A stretch of 41,222 nt of DNA from an uncultured Bacilli bacterium (GTDB lineage: Bacteria; Bacillota_I; Bacilli_A; RF39; UBA660). Positions 8,024 to 14,882 of this stretch are shown one piece after another (the first letter of the stretch is position 1; the number at the start of each line of letters is the position of its first letter). The stretch is from NCBI GenBank assembly GCA_944332025.1, contig CALVJB010000009.1:1-41222 (forward strand), given 5' to 3'. A program made the position numbers and the translations under genes. The notes beneath the pieces are model-generated. The model was not told the origin of the DNA. It did no database searches and was given only the letters and a program-made list of their open reading frames with translations.

Positions 8024-8048
8024 AATCTATGCGATATTCGCATAGATT
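8024..8048. promoter_or_regulatory. 25-bp palindromic operator
   Basis: AATCTATGCGA, centre TAT, then the exact complement TCGCATAGATT. The core TATGCGA/TCGCATA recurs at 8277-8293 and 8299-8321. It lies just upstream of repressor A. Confidence 0.75.
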
Positions 8049-8050
8049 AA

Positions 8051-8251
8051 TCAATTCTTTTTATTAGTTATTCCTACAATATAATCAATACTAACTTTAT
8101 AAAACTTTGCTAACTTTTTTAATATATCTATAGGTACATTTAAGTCGCCAGTTTCGTATCTTGAGTATGTAGTTTGAGAACAACCTAACATATCAGCTAT
8201 TTCTTGTTGTGTTAAATCTTTATCTTCTCTCAAATCTCTTAATCGCTCCAT
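8051..8251 (-). CDS. XRE-family repressor B
   Basis: A 66-residue paralogue of the next gene downstream: MERLRDLREDKDLTQQEIAD, MLGCSQTTYSRYETGDLNVP, then a helix ending DYIVGITNKKN. The start at 8251 has GGTGG 5 bases upstream; 8269 is an in-frame alternative with no site. The recognition helix is identical to repressor A. Two operator copies lie in its divergent promoter region with the AbrB-type gene (8277-8321), one overlapping the plus-strand promoter, which is a typical repressor switch on mobile elements. Confidence 0.85.
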   Translation of the reverse strand: MERLRDLREDKDLTQQEIADMLGCSQTTYSRYETGDLNVPIDILKKLAKFYKVSIDYIVGITNKKN

Positions 8252-8276
8252 ATCTACCACCAAGAACATTTTATAT

Positions 8277-8322
8277 TATGCGTTTGTCGCATATTGACTT
8301 TTATGCAATATTCGCATAAAAT
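8277..8322 (+). promoter_or_regulatory. divergent promoter with two XRE operators
   Basis: A plus-strand promoter is TTGACT (8294-8299), a 17-base spacer and TAAAAT (8317-8322). Operator copies are TATGCG-N5-CGCATA (8277-8293) and TTTTATGC-N7-GCATAAAA (8299-8321). The second spans the spacer and -10, so a bound XRE dimer would block RNA polymerase. Confidence 0.75.
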
Positions 8323-8345
8323 TAATAACGTAGAGGGTGTAGAAA

Positions 8346-8636
8346 ATGGAAAATGTTGGATTTACTAGAAAAATTGATAATTTAGGAAGAATTGTTATTC
8401 CTAGAGAGTATAGAAAAATATTAAATATAAAAGATTATGATTTAATTAATATTACCTTAAATAACAATAAGTTAGTTTTAAAAAAGCAAAATAACATTAT
8501 AGACTATGAAGAAATACTCTATAATGTATTAAAATCAAAAAAAGATTACAATTATCTAGTAACAAAAGAAGATGTGCGAAAGTTAGAATTATTATTTGAT
8601 GATTTTATACAAGATATGAAAAATAAATCTAATTAA
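8346..8636 (+). CDS. AbrB/SpoVT-type DNA-binding protein
   Basis: A 96-residue protein whose N-terminal half is a swapped-hairpin AbrB domain: GFTRKIDNLGRIVIPREYRK, then LNIKDYDLINITLNNNKLVLKK. Such proteins are transition-state regulators or antitoxin-like repressors that bind DNA as dimers. Residues 55-96 are helical and could mediate oligomerization. The ribosome site is GAGGGTG. The gene is the first of a two-gene operon driven by the XRE-controlled promoter. No toxin-like partner is recognisable next to it. Confidence 0.85.
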   Translation: MENVGFTRKIDNLGRIVIPREYRKILNIKDYDLINITLNNNKLVLKKQNNIIDYEEILYNVLKSKKDYNYLVTKEDVRKLELLFDDFIQDMKNKSN

Positions 8637-8656
8637 TTTTTTAGGAGGAACAACAA

Positions 8657-8971
8657 ATGATAAGAGATGATATAAGCCAAGTAACTAACGAAGAATTTGA
8701 TAAATTAGTTGAAACCTTTGATAATGCTTTTACTAAACACTTTAAAGATAATAATATTTTAGAAGAATATGTTAGTTATTATATTGCAGAAAGAATAAAA
8801 CACAATTTCCTTTTTAGAGAGCAAATGGATGATATTGTTTTCTCTGCTTTAAATGATTTATCACAATTTTATGTAGCCGACTGTGATTACGATAAAATAA
8901 AGCAATTATTAGAAACTAAATATAAACTAAAAATAACAAATGAAAACCCTCTTGAAATAATTTCAATATAA
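8657..8971 (+). CDS. hypothetical protein, second gene of the AbrB operon
   Basis: A 104-residue acidic, mostly helical protein with no recognised domain; it has no signal peptide or membrane helix. It follows the AbrB-type gene by 20 bases with a clean AGGAGG site and ends at a terminator (8972-9007), so the two form one operon. Its place suggests an accessory function of the mobile element. Confidence 0.6.
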   Translation: MIRDDISQVTNEEFDKLVETFDNAFTKHFKDNNILEEYVSYYIAERIKHNFLFREQMDDIVFSALNDLSQFYVADCDYDKIKQLLETKYKLKITNENPLEIISI

Positions 8972-9007
8972 AAACACCACAAGTTCATAGCTTATGGTGT
9001 TTATTTT
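8972..9007 (+). terminator. intrinsic terminator of AbrB operon
   Basis: AAACACCA, a 15-base loop region and TGGTGTTT, followed by ATTTTTAA, just after the stop at 8971. Confidence 0.75.
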
Positions 9008-9054
9008 TAATATTACAAATGACACTATGACAGCACATTTTGGGAGGGTATCTC

Positions 9055-9528
9055 CTATTTTTTTCTGTCACTCCTGTCATTTTTACCTATATTATTTTTC
9101 TTCACTAATTTTATTGTTTCTTTATATGCCTTTTCTACTACTGTAAATAATATAACTTCTACAAAAACTGTAATAGCATAAGAAATACCAATTAGATAAA
9201 AGTTATTTCTAATATCACTAGATGTATTATATGCAAACATAATTCCCAAGTAAAATAACATATAAATAATAATTAAAGTTACTGATACATTATCTAAATC
9301 ACTAAATATCTGTTTTGATTTTTTTATATCTGCATTTATACCACCCTTTGTCCAAGTAGCAAAGAAATAAGTAATTCCTAACATATTAATTGTTAATGCA
9401 AACCAAAATAGACCTATCATTGTGTTCTGTGTTTTTCCAGTTGCTACAAAACTACCTATGACTGATATTAATAATAAAATATTACCTATAATTTGAACGA
9501 CATTAAAGTATTTAATCTTTTCTTTCAT
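9055..9528 (-). CDS. four-helix membrane protein of the mobile element
   Basis: A 157-residue membrane protein. The start at 9528 is chosen for GGAGAGG 7 bases upstream; an upstream extension to 9579 overlaps the preceding gene and lacks a site. Four hydrophobic helices are visible (VVQIIGNILLLISVIGSFVA, GLFWFALTINMLGITYFFA, VSVTLIIIYMLFYLGIMFAY, FYLIGISYAITVFVEVILF), with a charged C-terminus. Its start overlaps the XRE gene's end by 17 bases, so it is translated with that regulator. Function is unknown; a superinfection or envelope role would be a guess. Confidence 0.6.
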   Translation of the reverse strand: MKEKIKYFNVVQIIGNILLLISVIGSFVATGKTQNTMIGLFWFALTINMLGITYFFATWTKGGINADIKKSKQIFSDLDNVSVTLIIIYMLFYLGIMFAYNTSSDIRNNFYLIGISYAITVFVEVILFTVVEKAYKETIKLVKKNNIGKNDRSDRKK

Positions 9529-10015
9529 TATCGATCCTCTCCTTTGTTTTTGCACTATGTAATAATTTAACAATTTCATTAGCTGAATTAATTTGATATT
9601 CAGTATCTTCTATTGTTTGTTGTATCATTTCTTTTTCTTCATCCATCAAAGTATTATCTTCTAATCTGCTTTTTAAAGACTTTACTAAAGCTTCCCAGTT
9701 TTCAATACTACCTAATGTATTAACTAATGCTTCTTCTAATTCTTCTCCTTTTAAGTTAGAATAATATTTTTTTAAAAATGGATTTAAAGGACTAACTTGA
9801 AAACCAAGTCCTGCTGCATACATTAAATCATTATAATTAATTCCTATATATTTACTGATTTTTCTTAAAGTTTTAGGGTTAGGAATTTCTCTTTCTCCAG
9901 ACTCAATTCTAGCAAGTTCTGTATCACTAATATTAGCCATCCTTGATAGTTCTCTTTTAGACAAACCTTTTTCTTCTCTCGCTCTTGCTATCATTTGCCC
10001 TACTGTTTCCTGCAT
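9512..10015 (-). CDS. XRE-family regulator C with C-terminal helical domain
   Basis: A 167-residue protein. Residues 1-70 are a helix-turn-helix (QMIARAREEKGLSKRELSRM, ANISDTELARIESGEREIPN) and residues 75-165 a mostly helical domain. The start at 10015 has AAAGGAG 7 bases upstream; the longer frame to 10099 has no site and covers the operator region. It is transcribed divergently from the DUF3173-ATPase-relaxase-integrase genes, and three CAACTT-type palindromes lie between them, so it is probably the repressor of element excision and mobilization. Confidence 0.85.
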   Translation of the reverse strand: MQETVGQMIARAREEKGLSKRELSRMANISDTELARIESGEREIPNPKTLRKISKYIGINYNDLMYAAGLGFQVSPLNPFLKKYYSNLKGEELEEALVNTLGSIENWEALVKSLKSRLEDNTLMDEEKEMIQQTIEDTEYQINSANEIVKLLHSAKTKERIDNERKD

Positions 10016-10095
10016 AGTAAAACTCCTTTCTTGTGTATAAATATAACATATTTTAATCATTATTTCAACCTTTTTGTTTAAAAACAGATTATTTT

Positions 10096-10181
10096 GCAAC
10101 TTTTAGGTTGACAATAATATATTTATAGTGTATATTCAACTTATAAGTTGCATTTTAAAACATTTTACAACTTATTAATTG
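10096..10181 (+). promoter_or_regulatory. promoter with three palindromic operators
   Basis: The promoter is TTGACA (10108-10113), a 17-base spacer and TATATT (10131-10136). Palindromes with half-site CAACTT lie at 10097-10110 (CAACTTTTAGGTTG, overlapping -35), 10137-10150 (CAACTTATAAGTTG, perfect, just after -10) and 10168-10181 (CAACTTATTAATTG). Regulator C is the obvious candidate to bind here. Confidence 0.75.
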
Positions 10182-10383
10182 CTCTTTGACAATTACATAG
10201 AGTTGGAAATCGCCGATATGCCGACTCGTTAAATAAGTACAAGGCTTAACCCTATTGGTACGGGAGTTGTGGATAATCTAAAATCCTCCTTAGATATATG
10301 GCTAATAACTATATATACATCCTAAAAGGGAGTTGTTGGTAACACTAAAACCATCACTATAAAACAGAAAGAGAGGCGAATTA
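10182..10383 (+). other. long leader of the replication/mobilization operon
   Basis: No gene. It contains a hairpin (GAGTTGG...CCGACTC near 10201-10228) and two direct repeats beginning GGGAGTTGT (10263 and 10329), each followed by a GATAA/GGTAA segment and CTAAAA. These could be binding sites for the ATPase or DUF3173 protein, or part of a replication origin. GAGAGGCGAATTA precedes the ATG at 10384. Confidence 0.4.
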
Positions 10384-10623
10384 ATGACTGCAAAAGAAAC
10401 ATTAACTTTAATATCAAAACAATGGTGTGATTTAGAAGATTTACGAAAACTTACAGGACTAGGTAAAAATAATGCTATTAAATTAAAAAAAGAGATTAAA
10501 ACCTTACTAGAAGATAAAGGTTATCAATTACCTAGTAAACTACTTCCAATGAACGAAGTTGTAAGTTATTTAAAAATCAATATTGCATATCTTCAAAAAA
10601 TGGCTAAAGAGGTTGTTAACTGA
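10384..10623 (+). CDS. DUF3173-type small DNA-binding protein
   Basis: A 79-residue helical protein with LEDLRKLTGLGKNNAIKLKK, a winged or helix-hairpin-helix-like segment, and LLPMNEVVSYLKINIAYLQK. This pattern is that of DUF3173 proteins found upstream of integrase or replication genes on integrative elements, where they probably bind DNA as accessory or excision factors. It is the first gene of the plus-strand operon and is followed after 15 bases by the ATPase gene. It stops with TGA, confirming that TGA is a stop in this genome. Confidence 0.7.
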   Translation: MTAKETLTLISKQWCDLEDLRKLTGLGKNNAIKLKKEIKTLLEDKGYQLPSKLLPMNEVVSYLKINIAYLQKMAKEVVN

Positions 10624-10638
10624 TGAGAGGTGTAAGAA

Positions 10639-11592
10639 ATGAAAACTATAAGTGAGATGAGAAAAAGTTTCACAAAAAAAGACTTCATCGTTGATAACTT
10701 AATAAAGTCCAAAGGGTTATATTGTCTTGTTGCAAGACCTAAAGTTGGTAAGTCACTATTAGCACTACAACTTGCCAACTCTATTGCAACAGGACAACCA
10801 TTTCTAGGATTTAGAACTACTCCATCTCCTGTCTTATATATTAGCACAGAAATGGATTACACGCAAATTATGAGTCGAATTGATAAAATGCAACTACAAT
10901 TTGATGATAGTAATTTTGCTTTAATAGAACAAAGTCCTAACGAAAGAAAACTAAACCTTATGGACTTACAATTAGATTTTCAAACTTTTGCTACTGACTA
11001 CAATGGTAGATTTGTAATCATTGATATGTTTAGTGGTATTGATATGAATAATGGCTATGACTTAAATAATTATCAAGATATGGGACAATATGTAATTCCA
11101 AAGTTTAGAGAGATTTGTAAAAAATATAATTTTACTATCTTGCTTATTCATCACTTAAATAAAAACAATACTTCTCTTGGTAGTACTGCTATTGATGGCT
11201 CTGTTGATGGTAAGATAACCTTAAAGCAAGATATTAATATTAAAAATAAAATTATATTCACTTATGAAAGTAGAGATTATGAGGGATTAGATCTAGTTCT
11301 AAAAAGAAATGATAATCTAATATTTAAGTTATCAGAAGTTGAAAGTGAGGACTTAAATTACAATATATTAACCTTTCTAAATTATGCAATAAAACAAAAA
11401 GAATTTACCTTTACTGCTTCGGACATAACAAGTAAGTTGAACTTACCTATTACTCCATCTGTATTTGGTAAATTATTAAATAATAATATTGATAATTTAG
11501 AAAAAGAAGGACTTTATATAGAGCAAAAAAGAACTTCTAATGAAAGAACATATACTGCAATATATAAAGAACCTACTTATGAAAACGAATAG
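10639..11592 (+). CDS. RepA-like RecA-fold ATPase
   Basis: A 317-residue AAA/RecA-type ATPase of the RepA (RSF1010-like) and phage helicase-loader group. Walker A is VARPKVGKSLLALQLA at about residues 32-47, with Ala in place of the first Gly. Walker B is RFVIIDMFSGIDM around 130-142. Sensor-like LLIHHLNKNNT and GSTAIDGSVDGKITL follow. Residues 245-317 look like a winged-helix domain (FTASDITSKLNLPITPSVFG). Such proteins drive plasmid-like replication of mobile elements as a hexameric helicase. The gene lies between DUF3173 and the oriT region and is preceded by GAGAGGTG. Confidence 0.8.
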   Translation: MKTISEMRKSFTKKDFIVDNLIKSKGLYCLVARPKVGKSLLALQLANSIATGQPFLGFRTTPSPVLYISTEMDYTQIMSRIDKMQLQFDDSNFALIEQSPNERKLNLMDLQLDFQTFATDYNGRFVIIDMFSGIDMNNGYDLNNYQDMGQYVIPKFREICKKYNFTILLIHHLNKNNTSLGSTAIDGSVDGKITLKQDINIKNKIIFTYESRDYEGLDLVLKRNDNLIFKLSEVESEDLNYNILTFLNYAIKQKEFTFTASDITSKLNLPITPSVFGKLLNNNIDNLEKEGLYIEQKRTSNERTYTAIYKEPTYENE

Positions 11593-11918
11593 TTTTCATA
11601 AAGTTTTTGTAACTTTTTTCTAAAAAGTTAGTAAAAAATGAACGAGGTACGTTTTGTTGAAACGTGAGTTTCAATGAAAGTAGCGATAGTGAATATTTTT
11701 ACATTTTTTAAAGTTACTTTAAAAAATTATTTAAAGAATAAGTATCTTGTAGATAGTTATTCTTTAATCTTGTTTGTAGCGAATACCTTTACATAAGTTT
11801 AGGTATTCTGCGAAGAACAAGACATGGGGTTTTTAGGGAACTCCCTAAACTCACGAGTGGGCTATGCCCTAGTGAGATAGGTCATAAATGACCTTTTAAG
11901 AGAAAGGAGGAACATTTA
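11593..11918 (+). other. candidate oriT region, rich in inverted repeats
   Basis: This gene-free stretch precedes the relaxase gene, as MobV oriT regions usually do. Hairpins include TTGAAAC-GTGA-GTTTCAA (about 11657), AAAGAATAA/TTATTCTTT (11734-11765), GAATACCT/AGGTATTC (11781-11808), TTTAGGGA/TCCCTAAA, a nested CTCAC...GTGAG, and AGGTCA-TAAA-TGACCT. Two related blocks read TAGCGATAGTGAATA then TTTTTACAT (11681-11704) and TAGCGAATACCTTTACAT (11777-11794). The first resembles the pMV158 nick region (TAGTGTG, TTATACTTTACAT). The nick position itself is not proved. Confidence 0.6.
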
Positions 11919-13358
11919 TTGTATGATGGAAAACAAGTAGTACGAGTAGAAACAAAGTTCAAACAAAAAGATTTATATAACATTGGTATTGAAATGAAAG
12001 ATAGAAAAGGTACAGGTAATTATGATATTGAAAGGCGTGAGTTCAATGTAGAATATATATCTATGAGCGAAAGAAACCTGTATCAAGAAGTAAAACAAAC
12101 CTTAAAGAAAAGAAATATAGAATATCTAAATAAAGCTTCCACTAACCTATTAAATGGAATTACCTTTACAAGTGGAACAGAGTTTTTTGAAGCTCTAGGT
12201 ATGAAGTTTATAGATAGTGGTAGAACTTATAAAACAGGAAATAAAAAAGGACAAAGTGTAAAAGTTCCTTATATAAAATCTAAAGAAGATATACCACAAA
12301 CTGTTAGTTATTTCTTTGACTCTTGTATGGAGTTTCTTAAAGATTATGTTGGAGAAGAAAATATTATATTAGCTCAAATACATTATGATGAAGATACTCC
12401 TCACCTACAAGCATATTTTCTACCAATTGTAAACGAAGTAAAAAGAAAATGTTACGTCAAAGATAAAAATGGAAACGTCATTAAAGAAGAAGTTAAAAAT
12501 AAAAATGGTAATACTACACTAGTTCCTAAAATATTAAGAGATGAAAAAGGTAAAATCGTTTATGAGAAAGTTAAAGGTAACTTTTTAAATAACGACCAGT
12601 TTTGGAAACAACGAGGAGCTCAAAACTCTTATGCTAAATTACAAAACTCTTTTCATAAGTTTATTACAGAACGAGGTTTTAATTTAGATAGAGGTAATAT
12701 TGGAGCTAATGTAGAACACAAGACTAAATTAGAGTTCCAAATAGAGGAAAATAAGGCTGAATTAGAGCTTTTAAATCAAGAAAAGGAAAATACCTTAAAA
12801 GTGATAGAAAACTCTAAAAATGCCCTTATAGAGTCCAATAAAGCCATTAATAAAGATATATTAAATCCTAAAAAAACTATTGTTGGTTATAACTCTAATG
12901 ACGTTCAAAAAATCGTAGAATATTCTAAAGGTTTAGAGCAAGTTAATATCTTTCAGCAAAGTGAAATTAAGAATAAAGATTTAACTATAATGAAATTATC
13001 TAAAGAAAATACCAGTTTTAAAAACAATGAAGAAATTATTAAGCGAGATAAAATTATTACCGAGCAAAAGGCTACTATTAAAGAACAAAGTAAAGAGATT
13101 AATAAATTAAAAGGTATTGTTAATATTTTAAATAATAGTATTGATAATCTAAAAGAAAAACTTGAAGTTGAAGTTAATAAATGGAAAAAACTATTTAAAA
13201 AAATGTGTAAAGCTATTGATAAGCTACTAGATAGAGAGCCTAAAGATTATGTTGAAGATTATGAAAATCTAGCTGATGCTATTAATTATGATTACTATGA
13301 TTATGACAATAGAAAAGAGAAAGACAAAGACAAAGATGATTATGAAATTGGTTTATAG
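11919..13358 (+). CDS. MobV-family relaxase (Pre/Mob)
   Basis: A 479-residue relaxase. Translation starts at TTG (11919), 8 bases after AAAGGAGG; no better start exists. Residues 1-270 are the Mob_Pre domain with KDRKGTGNYDIERREFN near the N-terminus, a FTSGTEFFEAL segment and the metal/catalytic motif HYDEDTPHLQA at about 150-160. The family motif ends in a third His, which is Gln here, a variant that leaves two of three His ligands. Residues 270-430 are long coiled coils (ELELLNQEKENTLKVIENS and later repeats) and the end is acidic and Tyr-rich. The enzyme nicks oriT to start transfer; the candidate oriT lies directly upstream. Confidence 0.9.
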   Translation: MYDGKQVVRVETKFKQKDLYNIGIEMKDRKGTGNYDIERREFNVEYISMSERNLYQEVKQTLKKRNIEYLNKASTNLLNGITFTSGTEFFEALGMKFIDSGRTYKTGNKKGQSVKVPYIKSKEDIPQTVSYFFDSCMEFLKDYVGEENIILAQIHYDEDTPHLQAYFLPIVNEVKRKCYVKDKNGNVIKEEVKNKNGNTTLVPKILRDEKGKIVYEKVKGNFLNNDQFWKQRGAQNSYAKLQNSFHKFITERGFNLDRGNIGANVEHKTKLEFQIEENKAELELLNQEKENTLKVIENSKNALIESNKAINKDILNPKKTIVGYNSNDVQKIVEYSKGLEQVNIFQQSEIKNKDLTIMKLSKENTSFKNNEEIIKRDKIITEQKATIKEQSKEINKLKGIVNILNNSIDNLKEKLEVEVNKWKKLFKKMCKAIDKLLDREPKDYVEDYENLADAINYDYYDYDNRKEKDKDKDDYEIGL

Positions 13359-13391
13359 AAATATTAAAATAAAAAGATTTTAAGAAAGGAC

Positions 13392-14603
13392 GTGATTATT
13401 ATAGCTGTATTACAAGTAAAGCCTAAAGAACAAACTAAAGATGGTAGAAAATGGATTTTTCAAGTTTATTATAAAGGATTAGATGGACTAAATAAAAAGT
13501 ATCGTTCAAGAAAATATATGACGAAGAAAGAAGCACAAGAAGCTGAAAGGCAGTTCCTTTTATCGCTCGATCAGAATATAAATCATAAAGATATGACTTT
13601 TAAAGATTTATATTTATCTTTTTATGATTATCAAAGTGATAAAGTTAGAGAAAGTACAATAAAAACTTATAGAGATAGAGTTAAGTATTTACAGTATTTC
13701 GATAATATAAAATTAAAGGATTTTAATATTAATCATTTTGAATTATGGAAGAAAGAAATTAATAAATTACCTCTAGCTACTTCTTATAAAAATGATTTAT
13801 TTAAGTTTATAAAAGCAATATTAAATTATGGTAGCAAATGGTATGATTTTAATTTTACTCCAATATATAATAAAATGACTAACTTTACTAATCCTAATGA
13901 ATTGAAAAAAGAAATGCTATTTTTTACTATTGATGAGTTTAATCAATTTATATCAGTTGAAGATGATATAATGTTTAAGCCCCTATTTGAAACTCTTTAT
14001 TATATGGGACTTCGTAAAGGAGAATTAAGAGGCTTACAATGGAAAGATATAGATTTTAAAAATAAGATAATGAGAATATATAAACAAATACCATCAATTT
14101 ATAGTATGGATAACTACAAATTAAGTCCATTAAAAACACAAAATAGTAATCGTGACTTACCTATCAATGATTTACTACTAGCTGATTTAAAAAGGTTATA
14201 CGATTATAAAAAAGAGTTTAAAAACTTTTCTCAAGAGTGGTTTGTTTTTGGTAATGATTTACCTCTTACAAAAGACTCTATTAGAAGTAGAAAAAATAGA
14301 AATTGTAAATTAGCACAGGTAAAGCAAATAAGAATACACGACTTTAGACACTCCTGTGCTTCTTTCTTAATAAATTATGGTGCTAGTATTACTCTAGTAG
14401 CCAAGTATTTAGGTCATACTAAAATTGATGAAACACTAAATACCTACTCTCACATGTATCAAAATAAACTTGAAGATATAGTTAAGCTCATAAATAAAAA
14501 CAATAGTATTTTACTAGCTGAAAGAGAAAGAGAAAAAGAAAAAAATACTATTGATAATAATAATATAACTAATGAAAAAAATGATATAGAAATATGTCTA
14601 TAA
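13392..14603 (+). CDS. int: tyrosine recombinase (integrase)
   Basis: A phage-type integrase of about 400 residues. It has an N-terminal AP2-like arm-binding region (WIFQVYYKGLDGLNKKYRSR), a SAM-like core-binding domain (about 60-165) and the catalytic domain with Arg in GLRKGELRGLQW, HDFRHSCASF, LGHTKIDETL and the Tyr nucleophile in NTYSHMY. The start is unclear: GTG at 13392 is almost on top of AAAGGA, while relatives start at the AVLQV segment, here preceded by ATA (13401). It lies beside attR and should carry out integration and excision at the 27-bp repeats. It is co-oriented with the relaxase, 33 bases downstream, and followed by a terminator. Confidence 0.9.
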   Translation: MIIIAVLQVKPKEQTKDGRKWIFQVYYKGLDGLNKKYRSRKYMTKKEAQEAERQFLLSLDQNINHKDMTFKDLYLSFYDYQSDKVRESTIKTYRDRVKYLQYFDNIKLKDFNINHFELWKKEINKLPLATSYKNDLFKFIKAILNYGSKWYDFNFTPIYNKMTNFTNPNELKKEMLFFTIDEFNQFISVEDDIMFKPLFETLYYMGLRKGELRGLQWKDIDFKNKIMRIYKQIPSIYSMDNYKLSPLKTQNSNRDLPINDLLLADLKRLYDYKKEFKNFSQEWFVFGNDLPLTKDSIRSRKNRNCKLAQVKQIRIHDFRHSCASFLINYGASITLVAKYLGHTKIDETLNTYSHMYQNKLEDIVKLINKNNSILLAEREREKEKNTIDNNNITNEKNDIEICL

Positions 14604-14610
14604 ACGTAAA

Positions 14611-14647
14611 ATAATGGTAAGTTTAATCGCTTACCATTATTTTTTTA
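14611..14647 (+). terminator. intrinsic terminator after integrase
   Basis: AATGGTAAG, a 7-base loop, CTTACCATT, then ATTTTTTTAT. It ends the element's plus-strand operon. Confidence 0.85.
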
Positions 14648-14651
14648 TGTA

Positions 14652-14678
14652 TTTTAGCACCTAAATAGCACCTAAAAT
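14652..14678 (+). repeat. attR direct repeat
   Basis: This is identical to attL over 27 bp, with the tandem TAGCACCTAAA. It lies 48 bases after the integrase stop and just beyond the terminator of the minus-strand RNA candidate at 14705-14814. Confidence 0.85.
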
Positions 14679-14704
14679 ATTTTTAAAGGCTTAAAATCCT
14701 TATA

Positions 14705-14814
14705 AAATAAACAAAAGCGGAGCCTTTCGGCTCCTTCAGGGGGTTCGGTTGAATATAAATCCACACTTAGATCGTGGACTATATCACCATGATAAGCAAA
14801 TAAACTTATCATGT
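14705..14814 (-). ncRNA. candidate small RNA downstream of recG
   Basis: A promoter on the minus strand (TTGACA at 14849-14844, 17-base spacer, TATGAT at 14826-14821) precedes about 110 bases with no ORF. In order the transcript has a perfect hairpin CATGATAAG/CTTATCATG, a second hairpin TCCAC/GTGGA, the box CCCCCTGAAG and the terminator GGAGCC-GAAA-GGCTCC with GCTTTTGTTTATTTT. This is a complete transcription unit. I recognise no RNA family; it could be a trans-acting RNA. The next gene downstream is the element's integrase on the opposite strand, so a riboswitch role is unlikely. Confidence 0.6.
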
Positions 14815-14820
14815 ACATTA

Positions 14821-14849
14821 ATCATATCTAAAAATTTCCAACTTGTCAA
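14821..14849 (-). promoter_or_regulatory. promoter of the RNA downstream of recG
   Basis: TTGACA, 17 bases, TATGAT on the minus strand, close to consensus. It sits within 62 bases of the recG stop, so it acts independently of recG. Confidence 0.75.
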
Positions 14850-14882
14850 TTTGATTTTGAAAATTTTAGAAAAATTTTACAA

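Larger units (their letters stand above)
5076..14678 (+). mobile_element. integrative mobilizable element, 9.6 kb
   Basis: The element is bounded by a 27-bp perfect direct repeat (5076-5102 and 14652-14678). The integrase gene lies next to the right repeat, and a MobV relaxase, candidate oriT, RepA-like ATPase and DUF3173 protein lie beside it. Cargo on the left is a VanZ-like protein and two lipoproteins, then regulators. No type IV secretion or coupling protein genes are present, so transfer would rely on a co-resident conjugative element. The right edge abuts the region downstream of recG, where a terminator and not a tRNA gene marks the target. Confidence 0.8.

Noticed and set aside
8346-8971. 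AbrB-type gene plus next gene as a type II toxin-antitoxin pair
   Set aside because: The second protein has no PIN, MazF or other toxin features; it is simply an acidic helical protein.
14705-14760. tmRNA or tRNA 3' end as integration target, from GGGGGTTCG
   Set aside because: There is no acceptor stem, no CCA and no matching 5' half; the stretch is a terminator with a C-rich box on the minus strand.
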